The position numbers and the translations under genes are program-made. A stretch of 45,063 nt of DNA from assembly GCA_031286225.1 (NCBI GenBank), contig JAITUQ010000018.1, positions 1 to 45,063 of the forward strand. Direction: 5' to 3'. Positions 27,042 through 36,555 of this stretch are shown in pieces; position 1 is the first letter of the stretch, and the number at the start of each line of letters is the position of its first letter. A model generated the notes under the pieces. The model made no database searches. It was not told the DNA's origin and was given only the letters and a program-made list of their open reading frames with translations. Source of the DNA: Candidatus Methanorudis spinitermitis (GTDB taxonomy: Archaea > Methanobacteriota > Methanobacteria > Methanobacteriales > Methanobacteriaceae).

Positions 27042-27989
27042 TCATTTTTTATTAAGTAAATTTGATTTAGGTTTTTTTGAAATAGGTTCTCCATATTTAG
27101 GAGCAAATGGGTTGAATAAAAGACGTCTAAATCCTAAAAAGATTAAAGTATAATTTTTAACATTTATTTGCTTTTTCCTCAAAAATATTTTTCTAAACAC
27201 ATCACCTAATCCTCCTCCAGTTAAAACATCCATGAAATAGTCTCCTGGTGCAGGATTCATTATTTTTAAATTGGTTGCGAAGAACTCTTTCAAGTTATTC
27301 TTTCTAATAAATGCTATTAATGCTGTTGTAACTATAAACAAAAGTAATGTCCACCAAAAACCACCAGTTACATAGAAACACAAACCTAAAGCTATTGCAA
27401 AAGAATGATTTCCAACTTCTCCCATCATAATCTTTCCTGCATAGTCTAATGGAGCATAGCCTAAACATATAGTTAGGACGATTAAAGGAATATAATACGC
27501 TGGAACTTCTAAAAATAAACCCATTCCTAGCAAAACAGCAAAGATACTCAGAGTACTCATTATAATAACTACACTACATGTTGTACCAGGGTGCATATCT
27601 GAAATATTAATTGGTTGAATTAGAGGGGCAATCAAAATAGATGAGTATCCCACAATCGGAAAACCAATTATCATAACAGATATCATCCCTATTCCACGAA
27701 GTAACTGACCCCATTCCATTTGAAAATTGCCAATTTTTCGCCTACCAATTATATCATCGATTAAAGCAAAAAATCCTATTATAAGAACCAAATCATTATA
27801 TCCTGGAGGCAAAAATACTCCAAGCAATAAGTATGGAACTATTCCTAAAGCACGAGGAGTTCCGCCACGAACTGATTCATATAAATTACCTAAAAAACCT
27901 CTTTTTCCAAGAAATCTTAATATAATTGTTAAGAGTACAGTTAGTACTAATGATGGTATTAATGCTGTTAAAATGTAGTCATAATTCAT
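27042..27989 (-). CDS. MraY-like polyprenyl-phosphate sugar-1-phosphate transferase (glycosyltransferase family 4)
   Basis: A 315-residue integral membrane enzyme with about nine to ten helices. The paired aspartates FFALIDDIIGRR (about residues 72-83) match the DD motif that binds magnesium in MraY/WecA enzymes. The segment APLDYAGKIMMGEVGNHSFAIALG (about 177-200) is equivalent to the MraY MGDTGSLALG region but carries Glu and His in place of Asp and Ser. A second signature lies in the early loop RGGTPRALG, like the MraY GGTPTMGG. It probably transfers an amino-sugar phosphate to undecaprenyl phosphate for pseudomurein, with the MurG-like enzyme two genes on. AGGAACT precedes the ATG. Confidence 0.82.
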   Translation of the reverse strand: MNYDYILTALIPSLVLTVLLTIILRFLGKRGFLGNLYESVRGGTPRALGIVPYLLLGVFLPPGYNDLVLIIGFFALIDDIIGRRKIGNFQMEWGQLLRGIGMISVMIIGFPIVGYSSILIAPLIQPINISDMHPGTTCSVVIIMSTLSIFAVLLGMGLFLEVPAYYIPLIVLTICLGYAPLDYAGKIMMGEVGNHSFAIALGLCFYVTGGFWWTLLLFIVTTALIAFIRKNNLKEFFATNLKIMNPAPGDYFMDVLTGGGLGDVFRKIFLRKKQINVKNYTLIFLGFRRLLFNPFAPKYGEPISKKPKSNLLNKK

Positions 27990-28516
27990 TTTTATTAGTT
28001 CCTATAATATTAATCAATAAACAATATGATTATTATAATTAAAAAAGCTATTAAAATTAATTATAAAGATTAAAAGGACAATATAGTTTTTTTAAATATT
28101 TTTTCATATTTATCTCATAAAAACTAAATAATTTTTATTATAAAAATATTCAATAACTATAATAAAAATTCTTATAAAAGCCTTGATTTTTGTTTTTATT
28201 TAAATTATAGATAATATCTGTTTAAATTATTTAAGTTATTGTTGATAATATTGATTTTAATTACTTTACATATATATTTATATGATTAATTAGTTTTGTT
28301 TAAAATTTTAATATAAAATTTTAGATTAAATATTCAAAACCTGGTTTTAAATAATTATAACTTGGAGATTAATTTTATTATTCCATGAATTTTTTTATAA
28401 TGAAAAAAATTTAGTTAATTATTTGAGATAGTAATAAAAAATTATAAAAATAAAGAAACTAAATAGATGGTTCTTTTTAAATTCATTAATCAAAAACTAA
28501 CCAAATAAATATAAAA
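27990..28516. other. Intergenic region between the pelota and MraY-like genes
   Basis: About 525 A/T-rich bases between two minus-strand genes. No gene, RNA or clear repeat was found; there are T-rich runs suited to ending the pelota transcript. Part should hold the promoter of the MraY-like gene. Confidence 0.5.
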
Positions 28517-29578
28517 TCAGTTTATTGGATATCTTAATATTGCAGCTAATCCTCCTAAGGATTCTAGTTGTTTTCCACCATCATGTTCACTACTTATAAC
28601 CATGACTTTTCCAGCCATATTTTCAACTAAGTCCATGATTTCTTCAAGATTTTCAGACCTTATCAATTTGTCTAAAACTAATAATCTCTCAATAGCTCCT
28701 GCATTAACACATGCAACAACTTGATCTTTACCATAAGCTATTTTTGATGAAGATTTAGCTATTTCTTTGAAAATTTCTTCCATAGCTGACATTTCATGAG
28801 CTATTCTATTTTCAGCTGTTAATTTTTCAACAGTTCCTTTCTTTAGAACTTCTTGAATACCTGCTCTTCCACCAGCACCAGTACTTTCTAAAATAGATTT
28901 TTTAGCTATTTGTTTGTTTTTTTCTTCTAAAAACTTGAAAAAATCATTTTTAACAAAGCCTGGGCCTGCAATAACAATACTTTGAACATCCCTAAATTTC
29001 AAAAGAGCATTTACAACACTTTGATAGAATTCATCAAGGTTTTTTTGACGATTTTTATCTATAATTCGTTTACCTGAAACATTACCAATTATGGGACCGT
29101 AATATTCAATACCAAATTGTCTTATTAGTCCGAGTTCTGCCACATCATCTTCCAACATTAAAATAATAGCTGATAATTTTTTAGAAGATTTAACAGCAAT
29201 TTTAAGTCTTTTAATAATCCATTTTGACCAATTGACCTTTGAAATCTTTAAAGAATTATTTAATTTGACTTCAATAGTATGATGAGATCCAAGTGGGATT
29301 AAATCTTCAGGTCCAGAAATAATTGATCCAATTATTCTAAGTTTACCTGTGAATATATGAAAGTTAACATTCTCAACTTTAATTCCTAAAAAAAAAGTTT
29401 TTTTAACTCCCCTGTCATTTCTTAGCTTATCTCCTGTAGTATCTTGAATTCTCCTACTTGTCTTAGAGGATACTTTATCTCCTTCTTGAATAATATGTGA
29501 TAAGTGCCAAAGATCATCTAAAGTTTCTGGAACTATTTCCATTAATCCTTTTTTTGTATCTTGATATGTGATTTTCAT
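28517..29578 (-). CDS. pelA: Pelota (Dom34), mRNA surveillance and ribosome rescue factor
   Basis: A 353-residue archaeal Pelota, an eRF1 paralog that, with aEF1-alpha or Hbs1-like GTPase, splits stalled ribosomes. It begins MKITYQDTKKGLMEIVPETLDDLWHL, the N-terminal Sm-like domain that enters the decoding site. The central domain contains SIVIAGPGFVKNDFFKFL and, unlike release factors, has no GGQ motif, as expected. The C-terminal domain includes VACVNAGAIERLLVLDKLI and ends VISSEHDGGKQLESLGGLAAILRYPI, the family ending. AGAGGAT lies just before the ATG. Transcribed alone. Confidence 0.96.
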   Translation of the reverse strand: MKITYQDTKKGLMEIVPETLDDLWHLSHIIQEGDKVSSKTSRRIQDTTGDKLRNDRGVKKTFFLGIKVENVNFHIFTGKLRIIGSIISGPEDLIPLGSHHTIEVKLNNSLKISKVNWSKWIIKRLKIAVKSSKKLSAIILMLEDDVAELGLIRQFGIEYYGPIIGNVSGKRIIDKNRQKNLDEFYQSVVNALLKFRDVQSIVIAGPGFVKNDFFKFLEEKNKQIAKKSILESTGAGGRAGIQEVLKKGTVEKLTAENRIAHEMSAMEEIFKEIAKSSSKIAYGKDQVVACVNAGAIERLLVLDKLIRSENLEEIMDLVENMAGKVMVISSEHDGGKQLESLGGLAAILRYPIN

Positions 29579-30202
29579 TTATTATCCTCTATTAGAAACA
29601 ATCAATAACTACTTGAGAAAAATATATCTAAATACATAATATATTTATTATATTTAAATAAATAAGATTTATATTAATAGATAAATAAATAATATTTCTA
29701 TTTTTCATCTGTAAAAAATAAATATTCCATCTTGAAAAATTTAATATAATATAAGAAATTAAAGATATAAGTAGTTTTTAGATATTCTTAATTAATCATC
29801 AATAGGAAAATAATATTGATTTAAGCTATTTTTAATAATAAATAATTTTTTTAATAATAAATGAACTTATTAGTTAATAAATAATCTTTAACTAGTGAAT
29901 ATTTTTTTTTAATTATTAAATAAATTATAATAGAAAAAAATTTAAAAATTTTTATCTTAGGCATTGTAATTTAATTTTAGGAAAATATTTACTTAATTTT
30001 TTATAAAAAAAAATATTCTATTAAAAAAACAAAGAAAATCAAAAATTTTCTACTTAAAAAGCTAAACTTTTCAAATAAAAAACAATTAATATCTATAAAA
30101 GAGAATAATAGTGATAGTAAAGTTAATATATTCAAAAATAAATTTATCTAAGAGACTTAATAATAATCTATTCAATTTAAATAAAATAAACAATGTGTTT
30201 AC
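29579..30202. other. Divergent A/T-rich intergenic region
   Basis: About 620 bases between pelA and the small membrane protein at 30203. Near its right part there are two neighbouring short hairpins (30033-30051 and 30057-30071) related in form to the cluster upstream of cdc48. No gene supported. Confidence 0.5.
30033..30071. repeat. Pair of short hairpins
   Basis: AGAAAAT-caaaa-ATTTTCT (30033-30051) is followed by AAAAG-ctaaa-CTTTT (30057-30071). Both have purine-rich left arms, pyrimidine-rich right arms and 5-base A-rich loops, the same style as the hairpins at 32041-32116. Function unknown. Confidence 0.4.
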
Positions 30203-30577
30203 ATGGCAGAATATAGTGAAACAAGTTCAATAATTATCAGCTTAATCCTTGGAGCTATTTTAACATTTTTGTTTGACAATATTTTTGTGGTAACTTTTGT
30301 TGGATTTATAGCTACTTACATTGTTAATAAAGAAAATAAAAGTTATTTGATTGGTATTGGAGCTTCCTTGATTTTTGCAGTTTTGAACTTCTTCATTGGG
30401 TTGATTTTGGTTCCAAACATCCCTTCATCAATAGCTGAACAAATTTCATTTGATCCTACAAATTTTTTCATAGGATTTTTAGTAACTTGTTTTATCAGTG
30501 GAATTTTAGGATTTTTAGGAGGATTTATAGCTGAGAAGGCTTATAAACGAATACATTCTGAAGAATATGAATATTAA
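30203..30577 (+). CDS. Small membrane protein, possibly distant DUF5518 member
   Basis: A 124-residue protein with about four membrane helices (roughly 8-28, 31-45, 50-75, 88-112) and a charged C-terminal tail. The order of parts (VGFIATYIVNKENKS, then a long helix, then GILGFLGGFIAEKAYKR) recalls the two DUF5518-like proteins at 10093 and 10752, but identity is low and I would not insist on the family. The ribosome binding site is poor. It is followed by tyrA on the same strand after 110 bases. Function unknown. Confidence 0.6.
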   Translation: MAEYSETSSIIISLILGAILTFLFDNIFVVTFVGFIATYIVNKENKSYLIGIGASLIFAVLNFFIGLILVPNIPSSIAEQISFDPTNFFIGFLVTCFISGILGFLGGFIAEKAYKRIHSEEYEY

Positions 30578-30686
30578 TATGTTAATAGACAATATAGATA
30601 ATCGTTGTTAATTGTTAGAAATAGCTAAAAATGATTAATAAGAGTATATACAATAATTATTAACAAAAAATTTAAGGAATTATAAA

Positions 30687-31589
30687 ATGAAAGTAGCTAT
30701 TATTGGTGGGACAAAAGGACTTGGAAAAACACTAGCTATGATTTTATCCAAAGAAAACTTTCTTGTTACAATAACTGGAAGAGATGAATCTTATGGTGTG
30801 AAAGTTGCAAAAGAGTTAAAAGTTAAATACTCGAACAATAATCAAAAAACGGCTTCTTTAAATGAAATTGTTATAATAGCTGTTCCAATCGATAGCACAG
30901 TAGATGTTATTGAAGAAATATCTACTTTTCTTAAAAAAGATTCATTATTGTTAGACATTACTTCAGTAAAAAAAGGTCCAAGTGAAGCTATGACTAGATT
31001 ATTACCTGAATATGTAGAATTTATACCAAGCCATCCTGTGTTTGGTCCAAGAACAAATAGCTTAAATGGACAAGTTGTAGTTTTAACACCTCTTAAAAAA
31101 GGAAAATGGTATCCAAAAGTGCTGAATTTCTTAAAAAATCATAAGGTGAGAATAATAGAATCATCTCCAAAAGAACATGATGAAATAATGTCAGTTGTTC
31201 AAATTTTAACTCATTTTTCATATATTGCAACCTCTGTAGCTATGGAAAAACTTGGAGTAAATATTAGCCAAACACGTAAATTTGCAAGCCCTATCTACAA
31301 TCTTATGGTAGATATGATTTCAAGAATTGCATCACAAAATCCTTTTTTAACCTATTCAATACAAATTGAAAATGAAAGTGGGGAAAAAGTAAGAAAAGCT
31401 TTTGCAGAATCTGTAAATGAATTAAAAGATATCTTATCTTTAGAAGAGGAAGATGATTTTGTAAAAATAGTTGGTGCGGCTGTTGAAAATATGGATGATA
31501 TTCAAGATGCCCTTGTAAGAAGTGATAAAGCTATTGATTTATTAACAAGAGAATCTGTTTTGTTTGAAAATTCTACAGATAAAAAATAG
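30687..31589 (+). CDS. tyrA: Prephenate dehydrogenase
   Basis: A 300-residue TyrA-type enzyme converting prephenate to 4-hydroxyphenylpyruvate with NAD(P)+, for tyrosine. The N-terminal dinucleotide fold is MKVAIIGGTKGLGKTLA, and DITSVKKGPSEAM and FIPSHPVFGPR (catalytic His region, about 115-125) are standard. The helical domain includes QILTHFSYIATSVAMEKLG. The protein stops at about residue 300, so the C-terminal regulatory extension carried by several methanogen TyrA proteins is absent. AAGGAAT stands upstream of the ATG. No other aromatic genes are adjacent. Confidence 0.9.
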   Translation: MKVAIIGGTKGLGKTLAMILSKENFLVTITGRDESYGVKVAKELKVKYSNNNQKTASLNEIVIIAVPIDSTVDVIEEISTFLKKDSLLLDITSVKKGPSEAMTRLLPEYVEFIPSHPVFGPRTNSLNGQVVVLTPLKKGKWYPKVLNFLKNHKVRIIESSPKEHDEIMSVVQILTHFSYIATSVAMEKLGVNISQTRKFASPIYNLMVDMISRIASQNPFLTYSIQIENESGEKVRKAFAESVNELKDILSLEEEDDFVKIVGAAVENMDDIQDALVRSDKAIDLLTRESVLFENSTDKK

Positions 31590-31865
31590 CTATTGGACAA
31601 ATTTATTGGAAAAACCTATTTAATTTTTTATTTATTATACAGATTTATTTTATTTTTTTATTTTACTATATAATTTTCATTTATTTTTATGAACCTAATT
31701 TTTTTTAAAAAATTATTTTTAGACAACTTATTAATATAGAAATAATATTAATAATTATTTTCATTCACCACAAAGTTTATATAATATGACTCACATATTA
31801 ATTTTAGTTACAAAAGTTTACTAAAAGATTCAGTTTTTAATTAATATATTTATAAAGCTAAAAAT

Positions 31866-32027
31866 ATGTTATTTTCATCTGAAGAGATTTTAATTTTGTT
31901 TTTAATTAATATATCGATAATTTATTATGTATTTTTTATTTTAAAAGCAAAATTTGGTGATAAAAATTTCGCTATTATAAGAATTTCGTTATTTATTAGA
32001 AAGAAAATATTTTTTATTTATTTTTAA
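31866..32027 (+). CDS. Possible 53-residue membrane miniprotein
   Basis: An ATG-initiated frame of 53 codons in an otherwise empty spacer. The product would have one hydrophobic helix (about residues 8-26, ILILFLINISIIYYVFFIL) and a basic, amphipathic second half with KAKFGDKNFAIIRISLFIRKK. No ribosome binding site precedes it, though a TATA-like TATATTTATA lies 12-21 bases upstream. Short hydrophobic frames are easy to get in A/T-rich DNA, so this is only a candidate. Confidence 0.25.
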   Translation: MLFSSEEILILFLINISIIYYVFFILKAKFGDKNFAIIRISLFIRKKIFFIYF

Positions 32028-32040
32028 AATTTTTAGCTTT

Positions 32041-32116
32041 AAAGTTTTGAAAGTCAAAAACTTTCTAAGATTATAAAATCAAAGATTTTACAAAAGTTTG
32101 AAAAGTGAAACTTTTC
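32041..32116. repeat. Cluster of three consecutive hairpins
   Basis: Three stem-loops follow each other in 76 bases: 32041-32064 (10-bp arms AAAGTTTTGA / TCAAAA-A-CTTT, one bulged A, 3-base loop), 32074-32090 (TAAAATC-aaa-GATTTTA), and 32100-32116 (GAAAAGT-gaa-ACTTTTC). All are perfect or nearly so, with triloops, and ends differ, so they are not copies of one unit. They could form a structured RNA or a terminator array between tyrA and cdc48. Confidence 0.5.
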
Positions 32117-32243
32117 TTTATTTTTAAAATAATCTATTAGATAAATTGTAATTATCTTTTACAAATAATTATATTTTTTATTATGGCTAGTTTTTGAGAA
32201 AAATCTAGCTATTCATATTTTATATTTAATGGGAGGAGTAAAA

Positions 32244-34445
32244 ATGGAAACAAAAGAAGTTAATCTTAAAGTTGCAGAAACTATTATACAAAGTGATGTT
32301 GGAAGAGCAATAGCTAGGGTTGATCCAAACTATATGGAGGAATTAAATCTTCATGATGGGGATTTAATCGAAATCCAAGGAAATAAACTAACAGTAGCTA
32401 CTGCACTTTCTTCTCAATCTGATGTAGGTCTTAGAGTCATAAGAATTGATGGGGTTTCAAGGAAAAATGCTGGTGCTTCAATAGGTGAGGAAGTTACAGT
32501 TAAAAAAGCTAATGTTAAAGAAGCTAAAAAAGTGAAATTAGCTCCTGTAGAACATCATGTAAGTATTAGTGGAGATATTCGAGCATTATTTATGAATAAA
32601 GTTATGACCCAAGGAGATATTATTGTATCGGGAATACCAGCAATAGGATCTCAAAGAGGATTTCCTCAGGACATGTTTGGAGGAGGGATGGGAGTCCCTC
32701 CAATAGGGGTTCCTCCATTTGGAGATTTAAAATTCGCTGTTGTTTCTACTGATCCTAATGGAATTGTAAAAGTGGGACCAAATACTCTTGTTGAGATTCA
32801 ATCTGGACCTGTTGACTTGTCTAAAATTGAAGGTGTGAAAAATGTAGTGAATGTTAGTTATGAAGACATTGGTGGGCTAAAAGAAGAGGTAAAAAAAGTC
32901 CGAGAAATGATAGAAATTCCTTTAAAAAGACCAGAATTATTTGAAAGACTTGGAATATCCCCACCAAAAGGTGTTTTAATGCATGGTCCTCCAGGCACTG
33001 GTAAAACTTTACTTGCAAAAGCAGTAGCTAGTGAAAGTGATGCTCATTTCATCTTAATAAATGGGCCTGAAATAATGAGTAAATATGTTGGAGGATCCGA
33101 AGAAAATTTAAGAGAATTTTTTGAAGAAGCAGAAGAAAATGCACCGTCAATAATATTCATTGATGAAATAGATGCTATAGCTCCTAAAAGAGAAGAAACG
33201 GCAGGTGAGGTTGAAAGGCGAACTGTAGCTCAGCTACTCACTTTAATGGATGGATTAAAATCTAGAGGTCAAGTTGTTGTAATTGGTGCAACTAACAGAC
33301 CAGACTCTCTAGATCAAGCTATTAGGCGACCTGGAAGATTTGATCGTGAAATAGAAATTGGGGTTCCTGATAGGGATGAAAGAAAAGAAGTCATGGAAAT
33401 TCATACAAGGGGGATGCCACTTGATGAGGGGGTTGATTTAGATGAAATATCTGATACAACTCATGGCTTTGTTGGAGCTGATCTTGAATCTCTTTGTAAA
33501 GAAGCAGCTATGAGAGTTTTAAGAAGAATTCTTCCAGAAATCAAAGATGATGAAAAGATACCTGAAGAAACTCTTAAAAAGATCATTGTCAAAAAAGAAG
33601 ATTTTAAAGAAGCTTTAAAAGAAATTCAACCATCTGCACTTCGGGAAGTTCTTGTACAAATTCCAAATATTAAATGGACTGACATTGGAGGTTTAAAGAA
33701 AGCCAAACAAGAGCTTCAAGAAGCTATTGAGTGGCCATTAAAGTATCCTGAAAACTTTGAAAAATTCGGTGTTAAACCTCCTAAAGGAACCATGTTATAT
33801 GGTCCTCCTGGTACTGGTAAAACTTTACTTGCAAAAGCAGTAGCTAATGAAAGTGAAGCTAACTTTATTACAGTTAAAGGTCCAGAACTTTTGTCCAAAT
33901 GGGTTGGTGAATCTGAAAAAGGAGTAAGAGAAATATTTAGGAAAGCTAGACAAACTGCACCAACAGTTATATTTTTTGATGAAATTGATTCAATAGCTAG
34001 TACAAGAGGACATTCTGCTGATTCTGGAGTTACTCAAAGAGTGGTAAATCAATTGCTTACAGAAATTGATGGTATGGAAGAACTTCAAGATGTAGCTATA
34101 ATAGCTGCAACCAATAGACCAGACATTATTGATCCTGGACTTATGAGACCTGGAAGATTTGATCGACATATTAAAGTTGAAAATCCTAATGAAGAAGGTA
34201 GACTTGCAATTTTTAAGGTACATACTAAAGACATGCCCCTTGCAGATGATGTTAAACTTGAAAAATTAGCTAAGGATGCTGTTGATTATGTTGGAGCAGA
34301 TATCGAAGCTGTTTGTCGTGAAGCAGCTATGTTAACTTTAAGAGATAATATGGAAGCTAATGAAATTAAGATGAAATACTTCAACAAAGCTATGGAAAAA
34401 GTCAAACCAGATGCAGATGATGGAGATATGGTTCAATATCTCTAA
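32244..34445 (+). CDS. CDC48/VCP-type AAA+ ATPase
   Basis: A 733-residue double-ring unfoldase, the archaeal CDC48 (VAT) that extracts or unfolds proteins, likely for the proteasome. The N domain (about 1-190) has the double-psi barrel start [21 protein letters not shown]. Both AAA domains carry Walker A GPPGTGKT (about 248 and 521) with Walker [11 protein letters not shown] and [10 protein letters not shown], and arginine fingers in RRPGRFDRE and MRPGRFDRH. It ends Gln-Tyr-Leu, with a penultimate Tyr as in proteasome-docking tails. An ATG 15 bases upstream is in frame but lies within the ribosome binding site GGGAGGAGT, so 32244 is chosen. Confidence 0.96.
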   Translation: METKEVNLKVAETIIQSDVGRAIARVDPNYMEELNLHDGDLIEIQGNKLTVATALSSQSDVGLRVIRIDGVSRKNAGASIGEEVTVKKANVKEAKKVKLAPVEHHVSISGDIRALFMNKVMTQGDIIVSGIPAIGSQRGFPQDMFGGGMGVPPIGVPPFGDLKFAVVSTDPNGIVKVGPNTLVEIQSGPVDLSKIEGVKNVVNVSYEDIGGLKEEVKKVREMIEIPLKRPELFERLGISPPKGVLMHGPPGTGKTLLAKAVASESDAHFILINGPEIMSKYVGGSEENLREFFEEAEENAPSIIFIDEIDAIAPKREETAGEVERRTVAQLLTLMDGLKSRGQVVVIGATNRPDSLDQAIRRPGRFDREIEIGVPDRDERKEVMEIHTRGMPLDEGVDLDEISDTTHGFVGADLESLCKEAAMRVLRRILPEIKDDEKIPEETLKKIIVKKEDFKEALKEIQPSALREVLVQIPNIKWTDIGGLKKAKQELQEAIEWPLKYPENFEKFGVKPPKGTMLYGPPGTGKTLLAKAVANESEANFITVKGPELLSKWVGESEKGVREIFRKARQTAPTVIFFDEIDSIASTRGHSADSGVTQRVVNQLLTEIDGMEELQDVAIIAATNRPDIIDPGLMRPGRFDRHIKVENPNEEGRLAIFKVHTKDMPLADDVKLEKLAKDAVDYVGADIEAVCREAAMLTLRDNMEANEIKMKYFNKAMEKVKPDADDGDMVQYL

Positions 34446-34973
34446 GAATCATTAAAGGTTTTACTTTTTCAAGTAGAATATTTTTTTATTTTTTTTTAAC
34501 TTTTTTTCTAGTAGAATTTTTTTATTTTTTTATTTTTTCATGTAGAATTTTTTTATTTAACTTTTTTAGCCAAAAAATAACAATTGAATTTAGTAATATT
34601 AACTTTTATACATTCATATAAGGAAAAATCTTCATTTACTATTTTTATTAATTTATAAACTATTTTATAATTTTAAATCATCATATTTGACAAATATGTT
34701 TAAAAACTTTTATAATTAGATTTTAATTTCAAAACATTCTTTTTAAGACTTTCAAACTCATTAAAAAAACTACTTTATCAATAGCTAATAGATAGCACCA
34801 TCTTTATTATCACTAAGAAAATATAAATAATAGGTTAAATAAGATATTAATAAATCTAATATCAATTTTTTTGCAAAAAGAATTAATTTTCTGCAAATTC
34901 TGAGGGATTATATAGAAAATTCTGTGTTGGAGAAAAAAGACAATTGTGATTATTCCAACATCTAGGTGATAAA
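34446..34973. other. Intergenic region after cdc48
   Basis: About 530 bases. It starts with the T-rich repeats just described; the remainder is A/T-rich with no gene, and ends in AGGTGAT (34964-34970), the ribosome binding site of the next gene. Confidence 0.5.
34471..34560 (+). terminator. Triplicated T-rich terminator region after cdc48
   Basis: GTAGAAT occurs at 34473, 34511 and 34542, each time followed by a run of seven or more T, broken by single A residues. Oligo-T tracts end archaeal transcription, so three copies in about 90 bases look like a duplicated terminator after this highly expressed gene class. Confidence 0.6.
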
Positions 34974-35804
34974 ATGGATGAACATGTTGTAGAAGCTATG
35001 GGAAAAGCCAAAGTAATTATTAAAGATAGGAAAGTCATTGAAGTTGAAGATCCTAAAATTGAATACTGCCCTCTCTTTCATAAACATAGAGGAATAGAAA
35101 AAATTGATAAAGAATCAATAAAAAAAAATATGGAATTTCGAATAGAAGATTTTGGGATGTGTTCTCCTTCAAGAGAGGTGTTCATGAAAGATTTCTTATC
35201 CTTTGGAGTTTCTGAGATTCTTTCAACCTTATTAGCTGATAACTTAATTGATTGTGCTATTATGGTTTGTGAAGGTTGTGGAACTGTAATTGTTACTGAA
35301 AGTGAAATGGCTCAAGGAGTTGGGGGGCGGGTCTCAGGTTTAGTCAAAACAAGCCCAATACCAGAAATAATGGAAAAAATAGGAAAAAAAAATATTTTAG
35401 ACCCAGAAACAGTAGGTATTAATCAGGTGAAAGGAATTGAATTAGCTATTGAACAAGGTTTTAAAAATATCGCTGTTACAATTACTAATACTAAAGAATT
35501 AAAAATAATTCGTGGGATTGAAAAAAATAATAAAGATTTAGCTATTTATATATTTGCTGTTCATACAACTGGATTGGACGAGGAAGAATCAAAGAAATTA
35601 TTTGATTACTGTGATATTATAACTGGTTGTGCTTCAAAACCTGTTCGTAATCTAGGGGATGAAATAGCTAATATGAAAGTAGGAGAATCAATACCAATTT
35701 ATGCAGCTACAAAAAAAGGAGAAGAATTTTTAAAACTAAGAATTGAAAAAATTGGTGGTTTAAAACCAAAAAAAGATCCAAAAATTCCAAAACCACTTAT
35801 TTAA
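34974..35804 (+). CDS. Methanogenesis marker protein 8 (DUF2099)
   Basis: A 276-residue member of DUF2099, known as methanogenesis marker protein 8, a family found across methanogens with no proven activity. Recognisable parts are EYCPLFHKHRGIEKI, the EDFGMCSPSREV segment, CAIMVCEGCGTVIVT with a Cys-X2-Cys pair (about residues 99 and 102) and DIITGCASKPVRNLGDE. The conserved cysteines suggest metal or cluster binding, which is inference. AGGTGAT lies 3 bases before the ATG. It is the only gene in the window that points directly to methanogenesis, and no methyl-coenzyme M reductase genes are next to it. Confidence 0.88.
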   Translation: MDEHVVEAMGKAKVIIKDRKVIEVEDPKIEYCPLFHKHRGIEKIDKESIKKNMEFRIEDFGMCSPSREVFMKDFLSFGVSEILSTLLADNLIDCAIMVCEGCGTVIVTESEMAQGVGGRVSGLVKTSPIPEIMEKIGKKNILDPETVGINQVKGIELAIEQGFKNIAVTITNTKELKIIRGIEKNNKDLAIYIFAVHTTGLDEEESKKLFDYCDIITGCASKPVRNLGDEIANMKVGESIPIYAATKKGEEFLKLRIEKIGGLKPKKDPKIPKPLI

Positions 35805-36147
35805 TAGTGTATATTAGCTATTTATCATTTTTCAAATCAAAAATAACCAATTATGATAATTTTAATTATAATAATAATTTACAAAAATTACATTATATTT
35901 AAAAATTACATTATCTTTATAATATTTCAAAACAATAGAATCTAAAAAATGTGGGAAATTTCAATTAAATAATTAATTTTTTATAAATTTATTAAATTTA
36001 CATTAAATATCTTAAATTAATTAATATTATCACTAATAGGAATAAATATATTTTTGTTGTTATTATTGCTAAAGGAACAAATATATCAATTTGGTATTAT
36101 CGATAATATGAATAGACATGCTTAATATCTACTATTTTAAATATTAA
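35805..36147. other. Convergent intergenic region
   Basis: About 340 bases between two gene ends, A/T-rich, with no hairpin or gene that stands out. Confidence 0.5.
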
Positions 36148-36525
36148 TTATAATTCATCAGCCACTGCTTTAATTATGCAACTTTGAGTTATTAAACCTA
36201 TTAAAACATTATTTTTAACAACTGGGATCCGTTGATATCCAGTATCAGCCATTATTTTACTAATATCTTTAATACGTGCCTTTTCATCAACAGTAGCTAA
36301 ATTTTTACTCATTAAATCTTTAACTTTCAATCCCATAGCTTCATTACCTGCAAATAATACATCTCTATGAGTAATAAGTCCTAATAATTTATTATTTTCA
36401 ACTACAGGAACTGCACCAATATTTGATCTCAACATTTTTAATTTTACAGCAGCTATTAAATCATTTGGAGAAGAAACAATAACATTTCTTAACATTATGT
36501 CCTTAGCATACAAGTTTTTAATCAT
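36148..36525 (-). CDS. CBS-domain pair protein
   Basis: A 125-residue protein made of two CBS domains and nothing else (about 8-58 and 67-122). Each has the usual end, GLITHRDVLF and GLITQSCIIK, and a shared mid-part GAVPVV / QRIPVV. A pair forms a Bateman module that binds adenosine nucleotides and acts as an energy sensor; here no catalytic domain is attached, so it must act on a partner. Methanogens have many such stand-alone copies with unknown partners. No ribosome binding site precedes the ATG; a TATA box about 27 bases upstream suggests a leaderless message. Confidence 0.9.
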   Translation of the reverse strand: MIKNLYAKDIMLRNVIVSSPNDLIAAVKLKMLRSNIGAVPVVENNKLLGLITHRDVLFAGNEAMGLKVKDLMSKNLATVDEKARIKDISKIMADTGYQRIPVVKNNVLIGLITQSCIIKAVADEL

Positions 36526-36549
36526 ATAGCTATATTTAGATTAAACTTC

Positions 36550-36555
36550 TATATA
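36550..36555 (-). promoter_or_regulatory. TATA box implying a leaderless transcript of the CBS gene
   Basis: TATATA is centred about 27 bases before the A of the start codon at 36525. Archaeal transcription starts about 25-28 bases after the TATA box, so the message would begin at or near the ATG, in keeping with the missing ribosome binding site. Confidence 0.4.

Larger units (their letters stand above)
31590..32228. other. Intergenic region upstream of cdc48
   Basis: About 640 bases. It contains T-rich tracts that could end tyrA transcription (31615-31690), a possible 53-codon frame (31866-32027) and a cluster of three hairpins (32041-32116). Confidence 0.5.
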
